From Nitricoxidireducens sp046726235 (GTDB lineage Bacteria > Pseudomonadota > Gammaproteobacteria > Burkholderiales > Rhodocyclaceae): 64,000 nucleotides of DNA. The notes beneath the pieces are model-generated. The model made no database searches and was not told the DNA's origin. It saw only the letters and a list, made by a program, of their open reading frames with translations. The position numbers and the translations under genes are program-made. Below, piece by piece: positions 1 through 7,019 of this stretch. The DNA lies in contig JBKPAD010000010.1 of assembly GCA_046726235.1 (NCBI GenBank), positions 372,001 to 436,000 of the forward strand, in the 5' to 3' direction. The first letter of the stretch is position 1. Every line of letters starts with the position of its first letter.

Positions 1-374
1 CGGCTGTAGCAATGGAAGTTGGTGCGGAAGTCGGCGGTCAGCGGCAGGCCGAGGCGGTGCGCCGCCAGCACTGCGGCGCGGCCGAGCGGGCCGGGCGTCG
101 ACACGTGCACGAGGTCGGGCGGCGCCGCGGCGAAGCGCCGCTGCAGCGTCGCCACCGTCGCGAGCCCCAGGCGCAGGTCGGGATAGAGCGGAATCGGCAT
201 GCCGGCGGTGCGCCATTCCTCGTGGTCGTCGCGCGCCGCTTCGCCGCGCTGGCGCGGGCGGATCACTTCGACCGCGTGGCCGCGCCCGCGCAGCCAGGAA
301 ACTGTGCGCTCGGCGGTCAGCGCGACGCCGTTGATCTCGGGCGGCCAGGTCTCGGTGACGTAGCTGATGCGCAT
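1..374 (-). CDS. Glycosyltransferase, GT4 type (3' end outside window)
   Basis: The first 124 residues of a GT-B fold glycosyltransferase are visible; the gene runs off the left edge. It opens with MRISYVTETWPPEINGVAL, the typical N-terminus of GT4 (group 1) enzymes, followed by DLVHVSTPGPLGR and a TADFRTNFHCYS segment, as in mannosyl- or glucosyltransferases acting on lipids and exopolysaccharide. The sugar donor cannot be told from this part. It is divergent from the epimerase gene at 483, and the 108-bp gap holds one sigma-54-type promoter for each direction. With the epimerase and the fusion protein at 7020-9614 it points to polysaccharide or glycolipid synthesis. The start is the only ATG before the conserved N-terminus. 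Confidence 0.85.
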   Translation of the reverse strand, partial: MRISYVTETWPPEINGVALTAERTVSWLRGRGHAVEVIRPRQRGEAARDDHEEWRTAGMPIPLYPDLRLGLATVATLQRRFAAAPPDLVHVSTPGPLGRAAVLAAHRLGLPLTADFRTNFHCYS

Positions 375-412
375 GGGGCAGGGTGCGGTAGTGGACAGAG
401 TGAGCAACGGAT

Positions 413-428
413 GGCAACGCCTGTGCCT
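413..428 (-). promoter_or_regulatory. Sigma-54-type -24/-12 promoter for the glycosyltransferase
   Basis: On the minus strand the site reads AGGCACA-GGCG-TTGCC. The GG and GC dinucleotides are exactly ten bases apart, as in the sigma-54 consensus TGGCACG-N4-TTGC. The predicted transcription start is near 402, leaving a leader of about 28 nt before the ATG at 374. It lies back to back with the plus-strand site at 435-450. Motif match only. Confidence 0.6.
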
Positions 429-434
429 GCGGCG

Positions 435-450
435 CGGCATGACCGTTGCC
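435..450 (+). promoter_or_regulatory. Sigma-54-type -24/-12 promoter for the epimerase
   Basis: The site reads CGGCATG-ACCG-TTGCC with GG and GC ten bases apart. The expected start is near 461, giving a leader of about 22 nt to the ATG at 483. Its -24 element is about 7 bp from the -24 element of the minus-strand promoter at 413-428. Confidence 0.6.
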
Positions 451-482
451 TGCCGTCGTCGTCCATTCATAAAGGGGTGACG

Positions 483-1475
483 ATGAAAGACCTCGTTCTG
501 GTACCGGGCGGCGCCGGCTTCCTCGGCAGCCATCTCTGCGAACGCCTGCTGGCGCGCGGGCACCAGGTGCTGGCGCTCGACGACCTGTCGACCGGCCACC
601 GCCGCCATCTCGCGCACCTCGAGCGCGAAGCACGCTTCCGCTTCGTCGTGCACGACATGACGCGCCCGCTGCCGGCCGCCGCCACCGATGCGCGCCTGGT
701 GTACAACCTTGCCTGCCCGGCGAGCCCGGCTTGGTACCAGAAGAAACCGGTGCAGACGACGCTGACCAGCGTGCTCGGCGCCTGGCACCTGCTGGAGATG
801 GCGCATCGCACCGGCGCCCGGCTGATGCAGGCGTCGACCAGCGAGGTCTATGGCGATCCGCAGGTGCATCCGCAGACGGAGGACTACGCCGGCCATGTGA
901 ATGCCATCGGCCCGCGCTCCTGCTACGACGAAGGCAAGCGCTGCGCCGAAGCGCTGTACTTCGCCTACGGCCGCGAGCGCGGCGTGGTGTTTCGCGTCGC
1001 GCGCATCTTCAACAGCTACGGCCCGCGCCTCTCGCCGGGCGACGGCCGCGTGGTCAGCAACTTCATCGTCCAGGCGCTGCGCGGCGAACCGCTGACGGTC
1101 TATGGCGACGGCGAGCAGACGCGCAGCTTCTGCTACGTCGACGACACGGTCGAAGGCCTGCTGCGGGTGATGGATTGCGACCTGCAGGAGCCGATCAACA
1201 TCGGCAATCCCACGGAGCACACGGTGCTCGAACTGGCCGAGAAGGTGCTGCGGCTCACCGGCAGCCGCTCGACCTTGGTCCGGAAGCCGCTGCCCGCCGA
1301 CGATCCGCGCCGGCGCCGGCCGGACATTTCACGCGCGCGCAAGCATCTGGGTTGGCAGCCAAGGGTGTCGCTCGAGGATGGGTTATCGGAGACGATCGCT
1401 TGGTTCCGGCGGGAGTTGGGGTTGCCGGTGGTGAGGACTTTTTTGGCCGGGGGGATGGCGCCGGTTGTTCAGTAG
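483..1475 (+). CDS. NAD-dependent epimerase/dehydratase, UDP-glucuronate decarboxylase-like
   Basis: This is a 330-residue extended SDR. It has the NAD-binding motif GGAGFLG at residues 9-15, the family signature NLACPASP, and the catalytic pair Y148-x3-K152 in SCYDEGK. The NLACPASP and ARIFNSYGPR segments are those of UDP-xylose synthases (UDP-glucuronate decarboxylases), so the likely role is making UDP-xylose or a 4-keto intermediate for a cytoplasmic polysaccharide pathway; related dTDP/UDP epimerases cannot be fully excluded. The frame stays open upstream, but conserved sequence begins at the ATG at 483, preceded by AAAGGGG. It is divergent from a glycosyltransferase and followed by the first copy of a composite hairpin repeat. 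Confidence 0.85.
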   Translation: MKDLVLVPGGAGFLGSHLCERLLARGHQVLALDDLSTGHRRHLAHLEREARFRFVVHDMTRPLPAAATDARLVYNLACPASPAWYQKKPVQTTLTSVLGAWHLLEMAHRTGARLMQASTSEVYGDPQVHPQTEDYAGHVNAIGPRSCYDEGKRCAEALYFAYGRERGVVFRVARIFNSYGPRLSPGDGRVVSNFIVQALRGEPLTVYGDGEQTRSFCYVDDTVEGLLRVMDCDLQEPINIGNPTEHTVLELAEKVLRLTGSRSTLVRKPLPADDPRRRRPDISRARKHLGWQPRVSLEDGLSETIAWFRRELGLPVVRTFLAGGMAPVVQ

Positions 1476-1503
1476 TTTCGTGGTGTCGGCAACCGCCTGC
1501 GCG

Positions 1504-1775
1504 CCAAGGACGGCGGGTGTCCGACTCCTCCGTGTCCCCCGGACCGCGCCCGCGCGCGGTCCTCCTCCTTTACCTGCGGAGTCGGACACCCACCATCCTT
1601 GGCTGGATACGCCCGTGGGTTTTCGCGCAAAAGAGGCAGGGTGCCACCGCTCGGGACGGTGGGGGTGCTGCTGCGCGTAGGTAAAGAAGGAGGAGCGGGC
1701 GCCAGCCCGATCCGGGTGACACGGAGCGCAGCAGCACCCCCATCGGCCCGAGCCAACCCACCTCACCACGGGACA
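1504..1775 (-). repeat. Composite double-hairpin repeat, copy 1 (inverted orientation)
   Basis: This fills the 307-bp space between two convergent genes. Hairpin B has perfect 14-bp arms at 1515-1528 (GGGTGTCCGACTCC) and 1578-1591, extended after a 4-nt internal loop by CCAAGGA (1504-1510) and TCCTTGG (1596-1602). Hairpin A has 16-bp arms at 1661-1676 (GGGGGTGCTGCTGCGC) and 1726-1741, extended by CTCGGG and CCCGAG. A spacer containing the AAAAGAGGCAGG segment separates them. The roughly 48-nt loop core is the same in both hairpins but inverted, with landmarks CCGTGTC, CTCCTCC and TTTACCT. Relative to the copies at 12043 and 60941 the whole element is reversed. No open reading frame of note lies inside it. 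Confidence 0.9.
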
Positions 1776-1782
1776 AACACAC

Positions 1783-3060
1783 CTAAAGAAGAAACTCCAC
1801 CCGCAACGCCAGCCACTCCTTGATTCGATGAAAATTCCCGCGCGCCAGCCAGTCGTCAAGGCTCACCTCATGGCACCGCGCAACGTCATCATCGAAGACC
1901 CGCTCGAAATGACTGCCGAATCCCGCGTCGAGGACGACGATGTCGGCTTCGGCGTTGTGGAGGAAGCTGCGCCAGTCGATGTTGCTGGAGCCGACGCTGG
2001 CCCAGACCCCGTCGATGACGCAGGTCTTGGCGTGCAGCAGCGTGTCGCGGCGTTCGAAGATGCGCACGCCGGCGCGCAGCAGGTAGCCGTAGTGCGAGCG
2101 GCCGGCATGCAGCGGCGCCCAGAAGTCGGTGAAGCCGGGCAGCACCAGCCGCACGTCGACGCCGCGGTTGGCCGCCGCCACCAGCGCATGCAGCAGGCGG
2201 CGGGTCGGCACGAAGTAGGCGCAGGTGAGCTGGATGCGTTCGCGCGCGCTTTCGATCGCCGCCAGGAGGGCGCGGTAGAACGGGTTGCGCCGCATGCCGG
2301 CCTCGCTGGCGGCGACGGTGACGCGATGCTCGCCGCGCACCGCCAGCGGCGGGAAGTAGTTCGCCGGCTGCAGCGGCGCGCCGGCGCAGCGCTGCCAGTG
2401 GCGGGCGAACATGCGCTGGAGGCCGGCGACGACCGGGCCTTCGATGCGAACGTGGGTGTCGCGCCAGCCGCTCTTCGCGCGTCCGCGCCCCGACATGACG
2501 TGGGCCGAGCCGACGGAGTAGACGCCGCTGATGTTCACGCCGCCGATGAAGCCGACGCGGCCGTCGATGACCATCACCTTGCGGTGGTCGCGCCGGTGCA
2601 GCGCGCGTCCGAGCAGCGTGGTCAGCCGCCCGAGCGGGTTGTATTCGCATAGATGGACGCCGGCTTCGCGCAGCGCCGCGAAGTAGCGGCCGGTGGTGCC
2701 GAGCGAGCCGAAGCTGTCGAACAGCAGGTTCACGGCGACGCCTTCGCGGCGCTTGGCGATGAGGCGCCGCGCCAGTTCGGCGCCGGGGCCTTCGGCCTCG
2801 ATGGTGTAGTACTCGATGTTGATGTGGTCGCGCGCCCGCTCGATGGCGTCGAACATGGCGGCGTAGGTCTGCGGGCCGTCGAGCAGCACCGTGACGTGGT
2901 TGCCGCCGGTCGGCGCCCGCCCCACGGCGCGGGCCAGCGCGCGCGCATGGGTGCGTTCGTTCCGCGCCGGAAGCGATTGCGGCGGGGGCAGATCCTCGTA
3001 GCGCGCTGCGGACGACATGCGGCCCTTGGGCATCGATCGTGCCTGCGCACGCAACGTCAT
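1783..3060 (-). CDS. cls: Phospholipase D-family cardiolipin synthase (ClsB-like)
   Basis: This 425-residue protein has two HKD phospholipase D motifs, H159-x-K161-x4-D166 (HRKVMVID) and H343-x-K345-x4-D350 (HAKTCVID), each followed by the usual GG/GS-N segment. There is no N-terminal membrane anchor, as in ClsB (YbhO)-type synthases, which join phosphatidyl groups onto phosphatidylglycerol or phosphatidylethanolamine at the inner membrane. The chosen ATG overlaps the stop of the upstream AI-2E gene in an ATGA, so the two are translationally coupled. It is the last gene of a four-gene minus-strand operon that starts at 5439. Confidence 0.85.
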   Translation of the reverse strand: MTLRAQARSMPKGRMSSAARYEDLPPPQSLPARNERTHARALARAVGRAPTGGNHVTVLLDGPQTYAAMFDAIERARDHINIEYYTIEAEGPGAELARRLIAKRREGVAVNLLFDSFGSLGTTGRYFAALREAGVHLCEYNPLGRLTTLLGRALHRRDHRKVMVIDGRVGFIGGVNISGVYSVGSAHVMSGRGRAKSGWRDTHVRIEGPVVAGLQRMFARHWQRCAGAPLQPANYFPPLAVRGEHRVTVAASEAGMRRNPFYRALLAAIESARERIQLTCAYFVPTRRLLHALVAAANRGVDVRLVLPGFTDFWAPLHAGRSHYGYLLRAGVRIFERRDTLLHAKTCVIDGVWASVGSSNIDWRSFLHNAEADIVVLDAGFGSHFERVFDDDVARCHEVSLDDWLARGNFHRIKEWLALRVEFLL

Positions 3061-4175
3061 TGCAGCAGCGAACGCAGGCTCGGCGAGGCGACGTTCTCGG
3101 CCTTGAGGTAGGCGTCGAGCCAGCGCAGGCGGCGGTTGTAGCGGCAGGCGCTGCGCACGCCGATGAGCACCGGCACGGCGATCATGGCGCCGACGATGCC
3201 CCACATCCAGCCCCAGAACATCACCGAGAGGAAGATCGACACGCGGCTCAGGGCGAGGCGGCGCCCCATCAGCCACGGGCTGACGAAGTTGCTCTCCACG
3301 GCGTGGATCAGCGCAAAGGCGCCGGCCGGCGCGAGGATCAGGCCGGGGCTGTCGAAGCTGGCGACGCCGGCCAGCAGCAGCATGCCGGCGATGATGATCG
3401 GGCCGATGTAGGGGATGAAGTTCAGCACGCCCGCGACGGTTCCCCACAGCACCGGGTTCGGCAGGCCGATCGCGGTCATTGCCAACGCCGTGACGATGCC
3501 GACGCCGACGTTGATGACGCTCAGCGTGCCGAGGAAGCGGCCGATCTCGCGCTGCGCGCTGCGCACGCCGAGCAGCAGCAGCGCCCGCGAGCGGCGCCGC
3601 GGGATCGCCTCGACGGTGCGCGCCAGCATCCAGTGCTCCGACGAGAGCAGGAAGTAGAGCAGGATCACCATCGCCGCCGTCGACACCGAGAACGAGACGA
3701 TGCGGCCGATCACGGCGCCGGTCAGCGCCAGGCCCTCGCTGGCGATGCGCTCCTTGAGCGGGTCCGGGGCGGGGGAGGGAGACGCGCGCGGCGTGCGCTC
3801 GGTGGGCCGCGGCGGTTCGGGCGGCGCCAGCACCGGGATCGCGGCGCGCAGGCGGTCGAACTGCGCCACCAGTTGGTCGAGGGTCGCCGGCGCGCGCTCC
3901 CACCACTGCGTCGCCGGGCCGATGACGGCGCTGGTGACGACGCCCATGACGCCGATCAGGGCGAACACCAGGACGAGGGCGCCATAGACCTCGGGGATGC
4001 CGCGGTTGCGCATCAGGCGCACGGGGGTGGCGAGGACGAAGGTCAGCACGATCGCCAGCGCGATCGGCACCATCAGCGTCTGCGCGGCCTTGAGCAGGAA
4101 GATCAGGCCGATCGCCAGAAGGCCCTTGCCCACCCGGCCGCGCCGCTCGGCGGCAGGGAAGCCAGCGGCCTTCAC
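3057..4175 (-). CDS. AI-2E family transporter (YdiK/YhhT/PerM type)
   Basis: This 372-residue polytopic membrane protein of the AI-2E transporter family (PF01594) has two hydrophobic hairpins near the N-terminus, a hydrophilic Pro-rich region at about residues 115-150, then the conserved C-terminal helices with LNFIPYIGPII and the HAVESNFVSPWLMG signature. Family members export small molecules or ions; the substrate is not predictable, and the family name does not prove autoinducer transport. It starts 10 bp after the OmpA-like lipoprotein gene and overlaps the phospholipase D gene by 4 bp. Confidence 0.85.
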   Translation of the reverse strand: MKAAGFPAAERRGRVGKGLLAIGLIFLLKAAQTLMVPIALAIVLTFVLATPVRLMRNRGIPEVYGALVLVFALIGVMGVVTSAVIGPATQWWERAPATLDQLVAQFDRLRAAIPVLAPPEPPRPTERTPRASPSPAPDPLKERIASEGLALTGAVIGRIVSFSVSTAAMVILLYFLLSSEHWMLARTVEAIPRRRSRALLLLGVRSAQREIGRFLGTLSVINVGVGIVTALAMTAIGLPNPVLWGTVAGVLNFIPYIGPIIIAGMLLLAGVASFDSPGLILAPAGAFALIHAVESNFVSPWLMGRRLALSRVSIFLSVMFWGWMWGIVGAMIAVPVLIGVRSACRYNRRLRWLDAYLKAENVASPSLRSLLQ

Positions 4176-4184
4176 GTTGCCGGA

Positions 4185-5021
4185 TCAGCGCGCGGCGAAG
4201 TTGCCCTGGGCGTCGGAGAACAGCACGTCGACACCGCGGCGGCTGGCGGCTGCCGGCGCGCCGGTGTAGCCGCGCAGCTCATCGGCGCTCGGCACTTCGA
4301 TGCGCTCGGGCGACACGCCGGCGGCGATGAGTGCGTCGCGCACCACGCGGGCGCGGCGCTGCGACAGGTCGTCGCTGGCCATGCCGAGGCCGGAGATCAT
4401 GACGCGGCGGTCGGGATGCTCGCGCAGGATCTCGGCGATGCGCTCCGCCGTGCGTTCGCCGCTGCCGCGCAGCAGTTCGCGGTCCGACAGGAACAGCCGG
4501 TCCTGGAAGCTGACGACCATGCCGTAGCCGGTCGGGTAACCCTGCATCAGCGCGAGCTGGCGCCGCAGGGCTTCCTCGCGCTCGGCGTCGCGGGCGGCGT
4601 CCACCTGCGCGGCCTGCGCCTGGGCCAGTTGCTGCTGCTGCGACATGCGCGCGATGATTTCCGCGCGTTCGCCGGCCAGGCGGTCGCGCGCGGCGAGCGT
4701 CTGGCGCGTGCGCACGTCGGCGATGCGGGCGGCGGCGATGTTCTCGGCGATGCTGGCGCGCTGCAGGGCGAGGTAGGAAAGATGGCGCACGGTGGGCTCG
4801 TCGTGTCCGCTCTGCCATGCGTTCTCGGCGCGCGCCAGGGCGTTCTCGGCGTCGGCGAGCTGGCCCGTCGCCATGCGCAGGACGCCGTCGTCGGCGCGCA
4901 GGCGCGCGACGGTCATGCGCGCGTCGTCGAGCATCGCGTTGCGCATCGGCGCGGTCTGGCAGGCGGCCGCCAGCAAGGCGGCGGCAGCGGTCAGGGAGGC
5001 GGCAATTCGGGCTTTGTTCAT
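4185..5021 (-). CDS. DUF4398 / OmpA-like domain envelope protein
   Basis: A 278-residue exported protein. The N-terminus MNKARIAASL...LLAAACQTAP is a signal peptide with a probable, slightly unusual lipobox (AAAC). Residues about 30-150 form an alpha-helical, Ala/Arg-rich DUF4398-like region, followed by a C-terminal OmpA-like peptidoglycan-binding domain (about 165-270) with the SQRRARVVRDALIAAG helix. It probably links the outer membrane to peptidoglycan. The ATG at 5021 has GGAG upstream, starts 16 bp after the first DUF4398 gene, and is followed 10 bp later by the AI-2E gene. The paired DUF4398 genes look like a duplication in which one copy gained the OmpA domain. Confidence 0.8.
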   Translation of the reverse strand: MNKARIAASLTAAAALLAAACQTAPMRNAMLDDARMTVARLRADDGVLRMATGQLADAENALARAENAWQSGHDEPTVRHLSYLALQRASIAENIAAARIADVRTRQTLAARDRLAGERAEIIARMSQQQQLAQAQAAQVDAARDAEREEALRRQLALMQGYPTGYGMVVSFQDRLFLSDRELLRGSGERTAERIAEILREHPDRRVMISGLGMASDDLSQRRARVVRDALIAAGVSPERIEVPSADELRGYTGAPAAASRRGVDVLFSDAQGNFAAR

Positions 5022-5037
5022 GGCGTGCTCCTCGAGA

Positions 5038-5439
5038 TCAACGTGCCGGCGCAGGGGCCGGGGCCGGCGTGGGCAACGGCTTGCTTTCGAGCGTGCGCAG
5101 GTCGGTCTCCGCCAGGTCGAGCGCTTTGGCTGAGCGCAGGTAGGCGGTCTTGGCGCGCGCCACGTGGGCATCGACCTCGGCCTCGTCGGCGAGCTGCGCG
5201 GCGAGGATCGGGTTGCCGGTGCGGTTGGTCTGGCGGGCGCTCGCCAGCTTGGCGCGCGCGTTGTCCATCTCGGCGCGCGCGGCTTCGTCGGCGCCCGCGG
5301 TGTGGGCGGACTCGATGGCCGCTTCGGCGAGGCCGATGTTGGCCGGCGGCGAGGGCGGCGCCGTGGTGCAGGCGGCGAGGGCGAGCGCGGCGGCGGACAG
5401 GACGGTCAGGGGCAAGGGCTGGATTCGTGGACGGTGCAT
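5038..5439 (-). CDS. DUF4398 domain lipoprotein
   Basis: A 133-residue lipoprotein precursor. The signal ends in the lipobox LAAC (ALALAACTTAP), followed by a Pro-rich linker and a charged helical DUF4398 domain (about residues 35-115), ending in a PTPAPAPAPAR tail. Function is unknown. DUF4398 proteins commonly accompany OmpA-like proteins, as here, where the next gene carries both domains. It is the first gene of the operon 5439-1783 and has GGAG seven bases before the ATG. The 90-bp gap to the divergent brkB-like gene holds only a poor sigma-54 match (TGCCAGT-GGTC-TTGC, lacking the -24 GG). Confidence 0.8.
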   Translation of the reverse strand: MHRPRIQPLPLTVLSAAALALAACTTAPPSPPANIGLAEAAIESAHTAGADEAARAEMDNARAKLASARQTNRTGNPILAAQLADEAEVDAHVARAKTAYLRSAKALDLAETDLRTLESKPLPTPAPAPAPAR

Positions 5440-5529
5440 TTCGGTTCTCCGACGATCTGCGATACGCAAGACCACTGGCAGTTTCCATACCCGCGGCGCG
5501 CCGGGCATGCCGCGTGCAGGGGAAGGTCC

Positions 5530-6465
5530 ATGGATTTCGCGAAATGGCAGCAAAGATTCTGGCGCCTGGTGCCGCCCCCGCTGCGCGAGCCGCTGCATGT
5601 GCTGGTCGGCGGGGCCGAGCGCTGGATCGACGCCGACGGGCCGCAGCTCGGGGCGTCGATCGCGTTCTACACGGTCTTCGCGCTGGCGCCGCTCTTGGTG
5701 ATCACCATCGCCATCGCGGGCGCCGTGTTCGGTCCCGAGGCGGCACGCGGGCAGGTCGTGGGCCAGATCGAAGGCATGGTCGGATCGACGGCGGCGCAGG
5801 CGATCGAGGGCATGATCGAGACGGCGTGGAAGGAACCCGGCGGCACGACGGCGGCACTGGCCGGCGTGGCGACGCTGCTGGTCGGCGCGTCGGGCGCCTT
5901 CGTCGAGCTGCGCCGCACGCTGAACCTGATCGGCCGCATCGAGCCGGAACCGTCGGCGCTGAGCGCCTTCCTGCGCGTGCGCCTGACGGCCTTCGCGCTG
6001 CTGCTCGGCTGCGGCTTCCTGGCGATCGTCTCGCTGGTGGTGTCGGCGGCGCTCGCCGCGCTGACGGCGTGGCTGTCGTCGCGCTACGCGGCGCTCAAGC
6101 TGATGGCGTCGATGTTCGACATCGGCGTCTCGATCGCCGTGCTGAGCATTGCTTTCGCGGCGCTGGTGCGCTGGCTGCCGGACCGCCCGCCGAGCACGAC
6201 CGGCGTGTGGATCTCGGCCGTGGCGAGCGCGATCCTGTTCACCATCGGCAAGTACCTGATCGGGCTCTACCTCGGCCGCAGCTCGGTGGCGTCGAGCTAC
6301 GGGGCGGCGGGGTCGTTCGTGGTGCTGATGCTGTGGATCTACTACTCGTCGCAGATACTGCTGTTCGGCGCCGCCCTCGGGCGCATCCACGACGAGCGCC
6401 GGGCGGAGCGCCGGCGCCGGGCGACGAGCTCGCGGAGCTCCGCCGGGGCGCCGGACGAACGCTGA
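5530..6465 (+). CDS. YihY/BrkB family inner-membrane protein
   Basis: This 311-residue member of the YihY/virulence factor BrkB family has six predicted membrane segments and the family landmarks GASIAFYTVFALAPLL near residue 40 and a C-terminal SYGAAGSFVVLMLWIYYSSQ. Family members resemble RNase BN-like membrane proteins only by old misannotation; the real role is unknown and transport has been suggested. It has GGGGAAGG just before the ATG. It is divergent from the DUF4398 operon and convergent with the BON gene. The C-terminal tail (DERRAERRRRATSS) is highly basic and probably cytoplasmic. Confidence 0.85.
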   Translation: MDFAKWQQRFWRLVPPPLREPLHVLVGGAERWIDADGPQLGASIAFYTVFALAPLLVITIAIAGAVFGPEAARGQVVGQIEGMVGSTAAQAIEGMIETAWKEPGGTTAALAGVATLLVGASGAFVELRRTLNLIGRIEPEPSALSAFLRVRLTAFALLLGCGFLAIVSLVVSAALAALTAWLSSRYAALKLMASMFDIGVSIAVLSIAFAALVRWLPDRPPSTTGVWISAVASAILFTIGKYLIGLYLGRSSVASSYGAAGSFVVLMLWIYYSSQILLFGAALGRIHDERRAERRRRATSSRSSAGAPDER

Positions 6466-6472
6466 TGCAGGA

Positions 6473-6964
6473 TCAGCGGTTCATGCCGCTGCCGGAACCG
6501 CTCGGCGTGCCGTAGCTGCCCGAGCCCCCGGTGCTGCCCGAGCCGCTGGTGCTGCCGGAGCCCATGTTGCCCGTTTCGCCGCTGCCGCGCACGACGATGT
6601 TGTTCTGCACCGACTTGACGTCCGGCACCTGGCCGGCGATCTCGGCGGCGCGCGATTTCTCGGCTTCGCTGCCGGCGTAGCCGGAGAGCTGAACGACGCC
6701 GCCGTTGGTGTCGACGTTGATGTTCATGGCGCTGACCTGGTCGTCGCGCGCGAAGCGCGACTTGACGCGCGTCGTCACCGTGGCGTCGTCGACGAACTGG
6801 CCGATCGAGCTGCTGCCGGATTTCATGTCGGACTTCATGTCCGACTTCATGTCGCTGCCGGACGACATGTCGCGCTCGGAGCGGTCTCTCTGCGCCGCGG
6901 CGGTGCCGGCGAAGGCGCCGATCATCGCGACGACGAGACTGGAAACGAGGATGCGTTTTTTCAT
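6473..6964 (-). CDS. BON-domain periplasmic protein (OsmY-like)
   Basis: A 163-residue exported protein. A signal peptide (MKKRILVSSLVVAMIGAF, cut after AAA) is followed by a linker with three tandem SDMK units, one BON domain (about residues 55-125; VTTRVKSRFA ... VQLSGYAGS ... VPDVKSVQNNI) and a Gly/Ser-rich tail. BON proteins bind membranes or polysaccharides, and OsmY is the osmotic-stress example; this one has a single BON copy against two in OsmY. AAGGAG precedes the ATG. A strong sigma-54-type promoter at 7001-7016 lies between it and the upstream fusion gene, giving it its own transcript. Confidence 0.85.
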   Translation of the reverse strand: MKKRILVSSLVVAMIGAFAGTAAAQRDRSERDMSSGSDMKSDMKSDMKSGSSSIGQFVDDATVTTRVKSRFARDDQVSAMNINVDTNGGVVQLSGYAGSEAEKSRAAEIAGQVPDVKSVQNNIVVRGSGETGNMGSGSTSGSGSTGGSGSYGTPSGSGSGMNR

Positions 6965-7000
6965 GACGATCTCCTTGGGGGTTGGGGGCGCGGCTCGGAC

Positions 7001-7016
7001 GGCAAGGCTTGTGCCC
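7001..7016 (-). promoter_or_regulatory. Sigma-54-type promoter for the BON gene
   Basis: The minus strand reads GGGCACA-AGCC-TTGCC, with GG and GC ten bases apart. The predicted start is near 6990, leaving a 26-nt leader that contains the AAGGAG ribosome-binding site. It begins four bases beyond the stop codon of the upstream gene, a tight fit for a promoter serving only the BON gene. Confidence 0.65.
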
Positions 7017-7019
7017 GTG

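Noticed and set aside
1504..1775. Integron attC array or CRISPR explanation for the hairpin repeats
   Set aside because: There are no regularly spaced short repeats, no integrase, and the constant part is the loop core rather than the ends.
5503..5518. Sigma-54-like GGGCATG-CCGC-GTGCA before the YihY/BrkB gene
   Set aside because: The -12 box is GTGC rather than TTGC, and the predicted start would fall at the start codon, beyond the ribosome-binding site.
3039..6515. Very long open frame (over 1100 codons) on the plus strand across the AI-2E/OmpA/DUF4398 genes
   Set aside because: It is antisense to genes with clear domains and its translation is His/Arg/Asp/Ala-rich without any domain, the usual shadow in GC-rich DNA.
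6826..6860. Short tandem DNA repeat inside the BON gene
   Set aside because: It is simply the three SDMK codon units of the linker; too short to treat as a separate repeat or phase-variation tract.
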